From positions 62,001 to 126,000 of the forward strand of contig NZ_FOVD01000007.1 in assembly GCF_900115055.1 (NCBI RefSeq): a stretch of DNA of 64,000 bases, written 5' to 3'. The notes under the pieces are model-generated. The model was given only the letters and a program-made list of their open reading frames with translations. It searched no databases and was not told the origin of the DNA. The stretch comes from Chryseobacterium oleae. GTDB lineage: Bacteria; Bacteroidota; Bacteroidia; Flavobacteriales; Weeksellaceae. Positions 18,285-26,473 of the stretch are shown here, one piece after another. Numbering within the stretch: the first letter of the stretch is position 1; the number at the start of each line of letters is the position of its first letter. A program made the translations under genes and the position numbers.

Positions 18285-18955
18285 CAGACAAATTTATAAC
18301 CTATTCCGTAAACGGCCTGGAAATCGGCTTCTGCATTAAGGGTTTTTAGTTTTTTGCGAAGATTTTTGATTTGTGAATAGATAAAATCCAGACTGTCTGC
18401 CTGATCTATATAATCTCCCCAGATGGCTTCAGCCAGGGTAGTTTTCTGCAGTGTTTTTTCCGGATGGATCACAAAATAATACAGCAGATCATATTCCTTA
18501 CGGTTGAGGATCAGATCTTCACCACCTACTTTTACTGTTCTGTTTTCCGGATCAATACTGATGTTTTTATACGTGATGGTATTTTCTCCATCCTGGTTTT
18601 TCCTTCTGATCACTGAACGGATTCTCGCCATCAATTCAGCAAGATGAAAAGGTTTCGCCAGATAATCATCGGCCCCGATCTCCAGTCCGGCGACTTTATC
18701 ATCTACGGAATCCTTCGCCGACAGAATGATCACAGGATCTTTTTTATGCAGATTTTTGATTTCTCTCAGCAGATCTATTCCGTTTCCGTCCGGGAGCATG
18801 ATATCCAGAAGAATACAGTCATATTCATAAGAAATGATCTTTTCAAGCCCGGCATTGTAAGTAAGGGCAAATTCTACAATAAAATGCTCTGCTTCCAGAA
18901 AAGTCTGTACAGTGTCTTTCAGTTCCGGCTCATCTTCTACGATTAATATCTTCAT
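18284..18955 (-). CDS. OmpR-family response regulator
   Basis: 223 residues from the ATG at 18953-18955 (MKILIVEDEPEL). The frame stays open upstream for 30 more codons, but these are low-complexity intergenic sequence. Receiver domain 1-115 with the phosphoacceptor Asp in LLDIMLPDGNG near 48-58 and Lys in SAKDS near 100; winged-helix DNA-binding domain from about 125 to the end. Cotranscribed with the kinase gene it overlaps by one base. Confidence 0.93.
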   Translation of the reverse strand: MKILIVEDEPELKDTVQTFLEAEHFIVEFALTYNAGLEKIISYEYDCILLDIMLPDGNGIDLLREIKNLHKKDPVIILSAKDSVDDKVAGLEIGADDYLAKPFHLAELMARIRSVIRRKNQDGENTITYKNISIDPENRTVKVGGEDLILNRKEYDLLYYFVIHPEKTLQKTTLAEAIWGDYIDQADSLDFIYSQIKNLRKKLKTLNAEADFQAVYGIGYKFV

Positions 18956-18995
18956 GCTGCAGTATTGGCTTATCAAATATATGAAAAATGAGAAG

Positions 18996-19056
18996 GAAGA
19001 CGGAGGATAGACGATTGAACTTAATCCTAGACAACCAACTTCCATCCTCCATCTTC
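18996..19056. repeat. Imperfect inverted repeat between response regulator and PepSY-like gene
   Basis: GAAGACGGAGGATAG (18996-19010) can pair with CCATCCTCCATCTTC (19042-19056) at 13 of 15 positions. There is no T-run, so it is not a plain terminator. The purine-rich sequence resembles intergenic repeats common in Chryseobacterium. Confidence 0.5.
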
Positions 19057-19074
19057 TCTCTTCCTTCGTAAAAC

Positions 19075-19284
19075 TTATCCCGTTTTCACAGCCCGTCCCT
19101 CTGCATCAAAAGTAAGGCAAAGACCGCTCATCAGGTAGATTTTATATGCATTGTATTTCTTTTCAATAGCATCCACCACGCTGCATGGATAATTCCTTGT
19201 CAGGAAAGAAACAATATTTTTTCTTACACTTTGGGAAGACTGAGTTCCTCCGCTGCTGTTTATGATATTCCAGTTAACCATCAT
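19075..19284 (-). CDS. Small PepSY-like (DUF2874) protein
   Basis: 69 residues with one beta-lactamase-inhibitor-like/PepSY-like half repeat: IVSFLTRNYP, then VVDAIEKKYNAYKIYL and LTFDAEGRAV. It has no signal peptide, unlike its larger neighbour upstream, so it may act in the cytoplasm or be a shortened copy. It lies 32 bases downstream of that neighbour and 119 bases upstream of the response regulator, all on one strand. Confidence 0.65.
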   Translation of the reverse strand: MMVNWNIINSSGGTQSSQSVRKNIVSFLTRNYPCSVVDAIEKKYNAYKIYLMSGLCLTFDAEGRAVKTG

Positions 19285-19316
19285 ATTAAGATTTTAAGGT
19301 GTTTATTTAATTTGAA

Positions 19317-19766
19317 TTAATCGTCGATTTTTTTGAAATTTCCGTTTCTGTCAAATTCAAGATCCAGTCCGTTTGAAAGTTCGGCTTTATAAGACCATCT
19401 TTCTTTTTCTATCTTAACGATGTAGGTGTTTGGGAAATTTTTAGCTGCATAATTCCTGATTGATGCAGGAATAAATCCAGAAGGTAGCTTCTGATGTTTT
19501 CCGTCTACTTCCTTCCAGTTCCCTTTGCTATCGAATTCTACTTTCGTTCCGTTGGCCAGATATACCTGGTATTCGTCAACGCCATAGATTTCTCTGTCTT
19601 CAATAGCAGATCCTATCGCAATCCCTTTAAAATGGGTCGAAAGGAAAACTTTAGCTGTTTTAGGAAGTTGGTTGGCGTTAATCGCTTTGTCCTGTGCAAA
19701 AATAAGTCCGCCTGCCAATAAGAATAATAAAACAAGCGCTCCGGTGATTTTTCTAAAATTTTTCAT
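19317..19766 (-). CDS. Secreted PepSY-like domain protein
   Basis: 149 residues with a signal peptide (cleavage near FAQ-D, about residue 25) and two PepSY-like repeats, each a helix plus a strand pair ending in VEFDSKGNW (near 77-85) and LEFDRNGNF (near 136-144). Proteins of the PF11396 type are periplasmic and of unknown function. It heads a run of four genes with the small PepSY-like gene, regulator and kinase, which suggests a link between this protein and envelope sensing. Confidence 0.8.
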   Translation of the reverse strand: MKNFRKITGALVLLFLLAGGLIFAQDKAINANQLPKTAKVFLSTHFKGIAIGSAIEDREIYGVDEYQVYLANGTKVEFDSKGNWKEVDGKHQKLPSGFIPASIRNYAAKNFPNTYIVKIEKERWSYKAELSNGLDLEFDRNGNFKKIDD

Positions 19767-19876
19767 AATGTTAAATTTTTTCTGTCTTTATGATGGAGCA
19801 AAGTTCAGAATCAATTTAGGAAAGAATTAGGAAAAACGAAATCAAGGAGAAAAAAAGTGCTGAATAGAAATAAAAT

Positions 19877-19985
19877 AAACCATTAAGATCAGATAAGAGT
19901 TTAAGAAAATTAAGAAGGCTGCTGCCTAAAAAATCATTTGATTTTTCTTAATTAAACTTAAAACCTTCAATCACCTTAATGGTTT
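19877..19985. repeat. Dispersed intergenic repeat, copy A
   Basis: Bounded by AAACCATTAAG (19877-19887) and CTTAATGGTTT (19975-19985), an exact 11-bp terminal inverted repeat. The core AAAAAATCATTTGATTTTTC is a hairpin. Related copies are at 51164-51290 (inverted) and 57977-58095. Confidence 0.7.
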
Positions 19986-20022
19986 AAAAATTCAGTTTTA
20001 CAGCTATTGAAAACTGTGTATT

Positions 20023-20718
20023 TTATAAATATTCTTTGATCTGCAGAAGATGCGTAATGGCTTTTAATCCTTCCTCCTGCTTATTTTCTTTGTATACATC
20101 AAAGAAGATCACATCCAGTCCATAATTTTGAGAACCCACTACATCTGCGATCCAGTCGTCGCCGATCAGGATGCTTTCTTCCTTAGTGGCTTCTGCCAGT
20201 CCAAGAGAATATTCAAAGATCTTCGGGTTGGGTTTTCTCACACCTATAGAATCAGCGCTGGTAATGGTTTTAAAGTATTTATCTATTCCGGATAGGATAC
20301 ATTTTCTTTCCGTTACTTCCTGGAAGCCGTTGGAAATGACATGCAGTGTATAGTGTTTGGATTTCAGGTATTCAAGAATATATTCCGCTCCTTCTACCAG
20401 CTCGTTGTGGTTAAGGATTTTATCCAGAAAATGTTCCTCAAAATATTGGGAAAGCTCTTCATCATCCACTCCAAAATGTTTGAACGTATCATAGAAACGA
20501 TGCTTTCTCAGGTATTCTTTATCAATAAGCCCGTCCCTGATCTTCTCCCAAAGACTTTCATTGATGTCGTGATATACGGTGTGGAAGCTTTCAAAGTCGA
20601 TATGATAATGTAAAGTGATTTCCTGCTTTTCAAAAAGGTCTTTAATGGTAAGATATGCGTTCTTACGATGATCCCAGAGCGTATTGTCCAGGTCAAAAAA
20701 AATGTGCTGAATTTTCAT
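20023..20718 (-). CDS. YjjG-type HAD nucleotidase/phosphatase
   Basis: 231 residues from the ATG at 20716-20718; an upstream TTG in frame adds only three residues. HAD motifs: FFDLDNTLWD (7-16), ISNG near 120, a lysine in VRKPNPKIF near 155-163, and GDDWIADVVG near 185-194. E. coli YjjG removes phosphate from non-canonical pyrimidine nucleotides, a house-cleaning role; similar activity is likely here but the substrate is inferred. Confidence 0.85.
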   Translation of the reverse strand: MKIQHIFFDLDNTLWDHRKNAYLTIKDLFEKQEITLHYHIDFESFHTVYHDINESLWEKIRDGLIDKEYLRKHRFYDTFKHFGVDDEELSQYFEEHFLDKILNHNELVEGAEYILEYLKSKHYTLHVISNGFQEVTERKCILSGIDKYFKTITSADSIGVRKPNPKIFEYSLGLAEATKEESILIGDDWIADVVGSQNYGLDVIFFDVYKENKQEEGLKAITHLLQIKEYL

Positions 20719-20738
20719 ACAGCACAAAATTACTCAAT

Positions 20739-20873
20739 TTAATTTTTGGAAATTGGGAAATTCTTGTTTTTAGTTGGTACCACTTCAATACTTTTTGAGT
20801 AATTCAGTAGAAAATCAATTGTTTGTTTCTTAGGTTTCAAAGTTTTCACTTTTAAGGAATCATTTTTTTTCAT
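20739..20873 (-). CDS. Small basic protein downstream of the sigma factor
   Basis: A 44-residue ORF (ATG at 20871-20873; a second in-frame ATG at 20883-20885 would add four residues). The sequence is lysine-rich at the start, then KKQTIDFLLNYSKSIEVV at 15-32, and ends in NFPISKN. Short proteins of this pattern, with a TIxFLLNYSKS core, occur in Flavobacteriia as far as I recall. The ORF lies 37-49 bases after the sigma-factor stop codon on the same strand, so cotranscription is likely. Function unknown. Confidence 0.6.
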   Translation of the reverse strand: MKKNDSLKVKTLKPKKQTIDFLLNYSKSIEVVPTKNKNFPISKN

Positions 20874-20922
20874 AGGCGAAAGCATGTTTTCCTTTAAACG
20901 TGAATTTTCTGAAATTATTATC

Positions 20923-21513
20923 CTAACGTGTCAATACAATATTATTTTCGTCCATGATTTTTCTCAGGTTGATCAATGCATAGCGTACTCTTCCCAATGT
21001 GGTATTGATACTCATATTGGTATGATCTGCAATTTCTTTGAAGCTCAGCCCGTCAAAAAACCTCAGTTTAATGACTTCCTGCTGGTTCTGTGGCAGAAAC
21101 TGAAGCATTCTTAAAAGATCCTCCTGGATCTGAAGGGTTACCAACTGATCTTCAATGTTTTCCGATGGCTCTCTGATCAGATCAAAAATAGAATACTCGT
21201 CTGTTTCGAAAGTGGTTTCCGAAACTTTAACGTTTTTCGCTTTCAGTCTGAAATGATCGATGATAAGGTTGTGTGCGATTCTTTTTGCCCAAAGAATGAA
21301 TTTGCCTTCTTCGTTATACCGTCCTTCTTTCAGCATCAGGATGATTTTCATGAATGTATCCTGAAAAACATCATTGGCCAGGTCTTCATCATTAATTTTG
21401 TAAAAAATGAATGTAAACAGTTCTCTCTGATGACGATGAATAAGGGCTGATAGGGCTTCTTCGTCTCCTTTCTGGTAAAGGGAAATTAGTAGGCTGTCCG
21501 TTTTTGATTTCAT
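20923..21513 (-). CDS. RNA polymerase sigma-70 family factor
   Basis: 196 residues from the ATG at 21511-21513 (MKSKTDSLLISLYQKGDEEA); the open frame extends to a TTG at 21525. Region 2 contains DLANDVFQDTF near 45-55 and region 4 a helix-turn-helix with FKEIADHTNMSINT near 157-170. The size and absence of region 3 place it among ECF-like factors. No anti-sigma gene is adjacent; the only partner on the strand is the 44-residue ORF downstream. Confidence 0.88.
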   Translation of the reverse strand: MKSKTDSLLISLYQKGDEEALSALIHRHQRELFTFIFYKINDEDLANDVFQDTFMKIILMLKEGRYNEEGKFILWAKRIAHNLIIDHFRLKAKNVKVSETTFETDEYSIFDLIREPSENIEDQLVTLQIQEDLLRMLQFLPQNQQEVIKLRFFDGLSFKEIADHTNMSINTTLGRVRYALINLRKIMDENNIVLTR

Positions 21514-21711
21514 AACTCTTCTCAATAATAAAAAATTTGCAGACCAGCAATTCTCCAGATATTCTATCTGGCCCTAGCTGTAAATACAAAACAGTTTTTT
21601 GGAGTAAAGTAAAATCAATAGGCGGTACAATTATTATATGGTGTAAATATAATAATTTTTTAATAACTGTTAAGCAATTATTAAATTTTTACAATAAAAA
21701 TGTAAAAAAAC

Positions 21712-22203
21712 TTATTTAAACATATCATGAATAAACACTGTAGGGATATTTAATGTTAAATTAATATTTAAACCTTTCATCTCTTTTCCGTTCAAACGCG
21801 CATCTCCGATCGGAAAAGCATAACCTCCGGCAAGATCCAGAAGTCCGAAAAGCGTAACTCCTATTTTCGGAGCGATATATTTATTGGTTCCTTCCGCACC
21901 GATCAAAAGATAGTACGCGTGATAGAAATCTACATTTTTCTCAAAATTAAGCATGACATCGGCCTGCAGTTTAGGCATGATTGCAAATTTGGAACCGGCT
22001 GAACCCATCAGAGCAGACCCGCCAAGCCTGTATATCACATCATCATTCTTCAGGAAAAGCAGCTTGCCCCCAACTTCTCCAAAGCTTTGGTTTTGGTACG
22101 TATACCCTACACTAACCATCTTATGCATGGTATATTGTGCTTTCGCCATTATGCTCAGGAAAAATACAAATACTACGGTTGCTGCTGTTCTAAAATTCAT
22201 CAT
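21712..22203 (-). CDS. Exported protein of unknown function, possible small barrel
   Basis: 163 residues with a signal peptide (cleavage near AKAQ, about residue 22). The mature part has alternating hydrophobic strands, Gly- and Tyr-rich, like a small outer-membrane barrel or periplasmic beta protein (VSVGYTYQN, LAGGYAFPIG). Start ATG at 22201-22203, or the next codon. Not recognised as a named family. Confidence 0.65.
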   Translation of the reverse strand: MMNFRTAATVVFVFFLSIMAKAQYTMHKMVSVGYTYQNQSFGEVGGKLLFLKNDDVIYRLGGSALMGSAGSKFAIMPKLQADVMLNFEKNVDFYHAYYLLIGAEGTNKYIAPKIGVTLFGLLDLAGGYAFPIGDARLNGKEMKGLNINLTLNIPTVFIHDMFK

Positions 22204-22228
22204 CTCTAAATTATTTAAGGTGTAAAAT

Positions 22229-22262
22229 TAAAAAAAACTGCCTTACCCAAAGATAAAGCAGT
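22229..22262 (-). terminator. Terminator after metK
   Basis: On the minus strand ACTGCTTTA pairs with TAAGGCAGT (one wobble) around loop TCTTTGGG, followed by a run of T. Confidence 0.75.
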
Positions 22263-22287
22263 CTATTTATTATTTCTGAAGAAAAAA

Positions 22288-23568
22288 TTAAATACCGAAA
22301 GCGGCTTTAATTTCGTCTACTTTGTCAAGTTTTTCCCAGGTAAAGAACTCAAGACCTGTAAGGGTGATTTCGTTCTTCTGACCTTTATTAAATGTTTTGT
22401 CAGCAGTATAATGCTCTTTCCCCATGTGTCCGTAAGAAGCCGTTTCCAGATAGATCGGGTTTCTTAATTTTAAGTTCTGCTCGATAGCATAAGGTCTTAA
22501 ATCGAAAATGGTAGACACTTTCTTAGCAATTTCACCGTCGTTAAGATCTACTTTCGCAGTTCCGTAGGTATTGATGTATAAACCACAAGGTTCAGCAACA
22601 CCGATTGCGTAAGAAACCTGTACCAAAACTTCGTCTGCTACTCCTGCAGCTACCAGGTTTTTAGCGATGTGTCTTGTAGCATAAGCAGCACTTCTGTCTA
22701 CTTTGGAAGGATCTTTTCCGGAGAAAGCACCACCACCGTGAGCTCCTTTTCCACCGTATGTATCTACGATGATTTTTCTTCCTGTAAGACCTGTATCTCC
22801 GTGAGGACCACCGATCACAAATTTCCCTGTAGGGTTGATGTGATATTTGATCTGATCATTGAACAACGCCTTGATCTCTTCAGTCTGCTGAGCCACTACT
22901 CTTGGAACCAGGATACTTTTGATATCTTCACGAATCTTGTTCAGCATTTCTTCTTCAGTACCGAAGTCATCGTGCTGTGTAGAAACCACGATAGAATCAA
23001 TTCTTACCGGCTTATGGTCATCAGAATATTCAATAGTCACCTGGCTTTTTGCATCAGGACGAAGGTAAGCGATTTCGCTTCCGTCTCTTCTTAATACAGA
23101 AAGTTCTTTAAGGATCGTGTGGGCAAGGTCTAAAGCAAGAGGCATATAATTAGCCGTCTCGTTGGTTGCATAACCGAACATCATCCCCTGGTCACCGGCT
23201 CCCTGTGCGTTGGCCTTAGCTTCGAAAGATTCGTCGTTTACTGCTCTGTCTACCCCTTGGTTGATATCCGGAGACTGCTCATGGATTGCGGAGATTACCC
23301 CACAAGAATCACCATTGAACATATATTCTCCTTTAGTATAGCCTATTCCGTTGATAACGTCTCTTGCAATGGTCTGAACATCAAGATATGCGTCAGACTT
23401 CACTTCACCGGCAAGTACTACCTGTCCTGTGGTTACAAGGGTTTCACAAGCTACCTTAGAGTTTTTATCGTATGCTAAAAAATGATCGATTAATGCATCG
23501 GAAATTTGGTCGGCAATTTTATCCGGATGTCCTTCTGAAACGGATTCAGATGTAAATAGATAAGACAT
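22288..23568 (-). CDS. metK: S-adenosylmethionine synthetase
   Basis: 426 residues, normal length for the Bacteroidota type. Signatures: GHPDKIADQISD near 14-25, GAGDQG near 121, and the phosphate-binding loop GGGAFSGKDPSKVDRS near 276-291. It makes S-adenosylmethionine from methionine and ATP. A predicted promoter lies 133 bases upstream of the start codon with a 12-bp palindrome at its start site. I found no S-box in the ~125-base leader. Confidence 0.97.
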   Translation of the reverse strand: MSYLFTSESVSEGHPDKIADQISDALIDHFLAYDKNSKVACETLVTTGQVVLAGEVKSDAYLDVQTIARDVINGIGYTKGEYMFNGDSCGVISAIHEQSPDINQGVDRAVNDESFEAKANAQGAGDQGMMFGYATNETANYMPLALDLAHTILKELSVLRRDGSEIAYLRPDAKSQVTIEYSDDHKPVRIDSIVVSTQHDDFGTEEEMLNKIREDIKSILVPRVVAQQTEEIKALFNDQIKYHINPTGKFVIGGPHGDTGLTGRKIIVDTYGGKGAHGGGAFSGKDPSKVDRSAAYATRHIAKNLVAAGVADEVLVQVSYAIGVAEPCGLYINTYGTAKVDLNDGEIAKKVSTIFDLRPYAIEQNLKLRNPIYLETASYGHMGKEHYTADKTFNKGQKNEITLTGLEFFTWEKLDKVDEIKAAFGI

Positions 23569-23684
23569 ATTATTCTTTGTTTTTTAGATTAAAATAAGTG
23601 AAGAAAAATAAGAATAAATTGCCCAAAAAAGAATACTGTTTTAGCATATTTTTAGAGAGGTTGCAATCAGGTCAAATTTTTCCT

Positions 23685-23696
23685 CGTTTATAAACG
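23685..23696. promoter_or_regulatory. Palindrome at the predicted metK transcription start
   Basis: CGTTTATAAACG is a perfect 12-bp palindrome beginning about five bases downstream of the -7 element, so it would cover +1. An operator for a dimeric repressor is the simplest reading; no regulator is identified. Confidence 0.4.
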
Positions 23697-23700
23697 TCTG

Positions 23701-23731
23701 CAAATTTAAGTACTATTTTTTTAATACTCAA
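23701..23731 (-). promoter_or_regulatory. metK promoter
   Basis: On the minus strand TTG (23729-23731), a 20-base spacer, and TAAATTTG (23701-23708): a full match to the Bacteroidota promoter pattern. Confidence 0.7.
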
Positions 23732-23798
23732 GATTTTTGCTTATTAATTATAATTTTCTTAGGATTAATGATTTATATCACTTTGCGGACTTCTTAGT

Positions 23799-24749
23799 TC
23801 ATTGCGGTTTAATGCTCACAAACTCTTTCGGGTTGATGTGATAATTAAGCTTCTGCTCTAAAGAACTCTTGATAGAATGAGATAATTCATCAATGATTTT
23901 CTGCTTGAATGTCGGCTTATAATAGATGATTTTGATCTCTCTGTAAGGGAAAGGTTTTTTGAATCTGAACACATTTTCTTTCTGCTCATCAGAAAGCTGA
24001 CTCAATGCCAGTTCCGGCAGAATGCTGATCCCTCCTACCTTGTCTACCATATGCACCAATGTTTGAATATTGGAAGCCAGGAAATCAAGATTTTTAGGTT
24101 TCAGTGTATTTTCTTTCAGATGACAGATATTCTCAAACTGATTTCTAAGGCAGTTCCCTTCCTCCAGAAGCCATACTTTTTCAACGTTCAGCTCTTCAGG
24201 GATGATATAAGAATTCTTTTTATTCGCTTCCGTATTCGAGCTGTAGATCATCAGTTCTTCATTGAAAAGGAAATCCTGATAGAATTCATCAGCCGTGTCG
24301 TACGGTGTGGAAATAATTCCAGCATCCAGTTCACCGGCTTTTAAAGCCTTGATAATATTATCTGTGGTCATTTCCTTCACATTCATCTGGATTTTCGGGT
24401 TATCTTCCAAAAATTTAAAGATTTCTGTTGGTAAAATGAAAGAGGAAACGGTAGGAATGATTCCTAAATTGATCGTTCCGCCTAAAATATTATTCAGAAG
24501 ATTCGCTTTATTTTTCAGCTCATTGACAGATTCTATAATTACCTTTGCCTGATCAATGATCTGAAGCCCTACATCTGTAGTACGGATCGGGTGTGTAGTT
24601 CTGTCGAACACCTTCACATCCAGTTCATCCTCAAATTTTTGTATCATCGCACTTAATGTGGGCTGCGTAATAAAGCATGCCTGAGCTGCTTTACCAAAAT
24701 GTTTGTACTTATCTACAGCGATAAGATACTCCAGTTGCTGAATGTTCAT
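23799..24749 (-). CDS. oxyR: OxyR-type LysR-family peroxide regulator
   Basis: 316 residues. LysR helix-turn-helix at about 18-40, effector domain from 90. Two cysteines, C200 and C209, lie in GNCLRNQFENIC with the same nine-residue spacing and similar surroundings as C199/C208 of E. coli OxyR, which form a disulfide on exposure to peroxide. The catalase gene is divergent from it across 132 bases, the classical arrangement for an OxyR target. Confidence 0.9.
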   Translation of the reverse strand: MNIQQLEYLIAVDKYKHFGKAAQACFITQPTLSAMIQKFEDELDVKVFDRTTHPIRTTDVGLQIIDQAKVIIESVNELKNKANLLNNILGGTINLGIIPTVSSFILPTEIFKFLEDNPKIQMNVKEMTTDNIIKALKAGELDAGIISTPYDTADEFYQDFLFNEELMIYSSNTEANKKNSYIIPEELNVEKVWLLEEGNCLRNQFENICHLKENTLKPKNLDFLASNIQTLVHMVDKVGGISILPELALSQLSDEQKENVFRFKKPFPYREIKIIYYKPTFKQKIIDELSHSIKSSLEQKLNYHINPKEFVSIKPQ

Positions 24750-24750
24750 C

Positions 24751-24801
24751 TGATTAATATTATCTATTACAAAGATAAAAGGTTTTTGCTATTAGTAATC
24801 A
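24751..24801. promoter_or_regulatory. Candidate OxyR operator between oxyR and the catalase gene
   Basis: TATCT-N7-AGATA (24761-24777) fits the T-N11-A rule for LysR-family boxes. It lies inside a larger imperfect inverted repeat from TGATTAATA (24751-24759) to TATTAGTAATCA (24790-24801). Confidence 0.45.
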
Positions 24802-24819
24802 AAAATTCAAGTAAATTTG
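24785..24819 (+). promoter_or_regulatory. Candidate catalase promoter
   Basis: TAAATTTG at 24812-24819 with TTTG at 24785-24788, a 23-base spacer (slightly long). It lies just downstream of the candidate OxyR operator. Confidence 0.5.
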
Positions 24820-24881
24820 ATATTTCATACGTCTGCATAAGACAGTTTACAAGGTAAATCAATCATACAAATCATAACTCT

Positions 24882-26369
24882 ATGGATTCTAAAAAATTAA
24901 CGCTAAGCAATGGCGCTCCTTATTTTGAACACCAGGACTCACAAACCGTAGGTCCTAGAGGGCCTGTCCTGCTGCAGGATTTTATCCTTCAGGAAAATCT
25001 CGCGCACTTTGTTAGGGAAAGAATCCCTGAAAGAATTGTACACGCCAAAGGAAGCGGTGCCTATGGAACATTTACGGTGACTCATGACATCAGCCAGTAT
25101 ACCAAAGCCAAATTATTTTCAAAAGTAGGAAACTCATGCAGGATGTTTGCCCGTTTCTCTACCGTGGGTGGAGAAAAAGGAAGCGCAGACACCGCAAGAG
25201 ACCCGAGAGGTTTTGCTTTAAAATTTTATACCGAAGACGGAAACTGGGATCTGGTGGGAAACAATACTCCGGTATTCTTCATTAAGGATGCTAAAAAATT
25301 CCCGGACTTTATCCACACACAAAAAAGAGTTCCGAAGACCAATTTAAAAAGTGCCACGATGATGTGGGATTTCTGGAGCCACAATCCGGAATCTCTTCAT
25401 CAGGTTCTTATTTTAATGTCCGACAGAGGAACGCCTCACGGCTACAGACATATGCATGGATTCGGATCTCATACTTTCGCTATGATCAATGATAAGAATG
25501 AAAGGGTTTGGGTAAAATTCCATTTTAAGACAAAACAGGGCATTAAAAACTTTACAGATGCCGAAGCGGTAAAAATGGCCGGAGAAAATCCGGACTTTGC
25601 ACAGGAAGATCTTTGCAACGCTATCGAAAACGGAGATTTCCCGAAATGGACCTTGTTTATCCAGGTGATGACGGAAGAGCAGGCCAAAGATTTCAGATGG
25701 AATCCTTTTGATGTAACGAAGGTTTGGTTCCACGATGACTACCCGATGATCGAAGTGGGAGAAATGGAGCTGAATGAAGTACCTGTTAATTATTTTGCGC
25801 ACGTAGAGCAATCTGCTTTTTCACCAAGCAGCCTGATTAACGGAATCAGTTTTTCTCCGGACAAAATGCTTCAGGGAAGACTGTTCTCTTATCCTGATGC
25901 CCACAGGTACAGAGTGGGAGTCAATGCCCATCTTCTGGAAGTGAACCGATGTCCTTTTGCGGTCAACAATTACCAGAGAGACGGCTTTATGGCAGATTCA
26001 AGTGAATACCAGGATAAACCTAATTATTTCCCGAACAGTTTTGATGATGTAAAACCGGATCCTTCGTATAAAAATTACGAGTATGAACTGGACAGTGCCC
26101 ATGTTGCAAGCTACAACAGGAACGAAAACGATGATGATCACTATACCCAACCGGGATTATTGTACACAAAATCGATGACCGCTGAAGATAGAGATCACTT
26201 AATCAGCAACATCGTAGGAAGTATGAAAGGAATCACGGGACCGAAAAAAGATGAGATTATCAACCGTCAGTTATGTCACTTTTTCAGGACTAATATTGAA
26301 CTTGGCATGAAAGTGGCATCTCAACTTCATGTCAATATAGATGCGAATATGATGAATCATTCGAAATAG
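24882..26369 (+). CDS. katA: Monofunctional haem catalase
   Basis: 495 residues, the size of small-subunit (clade 3) catalases. Distal histidine in RIVHAKGSGAYG near 50-61, asparagine in LVGNNTPVFF near 124-133, and the proximal haem-ligand tyrosine in RLFSYPDAHRYRVG near 332-345. It breaks hydrogen peroxide into water and oxygen in the cytoplasm. Divergent from the OxyR gene, with a candidate operator between. Followed by its own terminator. Confidence 0.96.
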   Translation: MDSKKLTLSNGAPYFEHQDSQTVGPRGPVLLQDFILQENLAHFVRERIPERIVHAKGSGAYGTFTVTHDISQYTKAKLFSKVGNSCRMFARFSTVGGEKGSADTARDPRGFALKFYTEDGNWDLVGNNTPVFFIKDAKKFPDFIHTQKRVPKTNLKSATMMWDFWSHNPESLHQVLILMSDRGTPHGYRHMHGFGSHTFAMINDKNERVWVKFHFKTKQGIKNFTDAEAVKMAGENPDFAQEDLCNAIENGDFPKWTLFIQVMTEEQAKDFRWNPFDVTKVWFHDDYPMIEVGEMELNEVPVNYFAHVEQSAFSPSSLINGISFSPDKMLQGRLFSYPDAHRYRVGVNAHLLEVNRCPFAVNNYQRDGFMADSSEYQDKPNYFPNSFDDVKPDPSYKNYEYELDSAHVASYNRNENDDDHYTQPGLLYTKSMTAEDRDHLISNIVGSMKGITGPKKDEIINRQLCHFFRTNIELGMKVASQLHVNIDANMMNHSK

Positions 26370-26390
26370 TATTTTGAAAGATAAATCAAT

Positions 26391-26428
26391 TAAAAGGAAA
26401 AAAAACCAATATTTTTTCCTTTTTTTTG
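26391..26428 (+). terminator. Terminator after the catalase gene
   Basis: AAAAGGAAAAAA (26392-26403) pairs with TTTTTTCCTTTT (26412-26423), followed by more T. The stem is A/T-rich and weak in GC. Confidence 0.6.
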
Positions 26429-26473
26429 TAAAAAATTTATAATTTGCAGAAAATAATATTTTAAAGTGGAAAA

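Noticed and set aside
18956..19045. Thirty extra N-terminal residues of the response regulator
   Set aside because: Low-complexity sequence from an inverted repeat; the receiver domain begins at the ATG at 18955.
23569..23700. SAM riboswitch in the metK leader
   Set aside because: I looked for TATCAAGA, GCAACC and GGTGC on the minus strand and did not find them.
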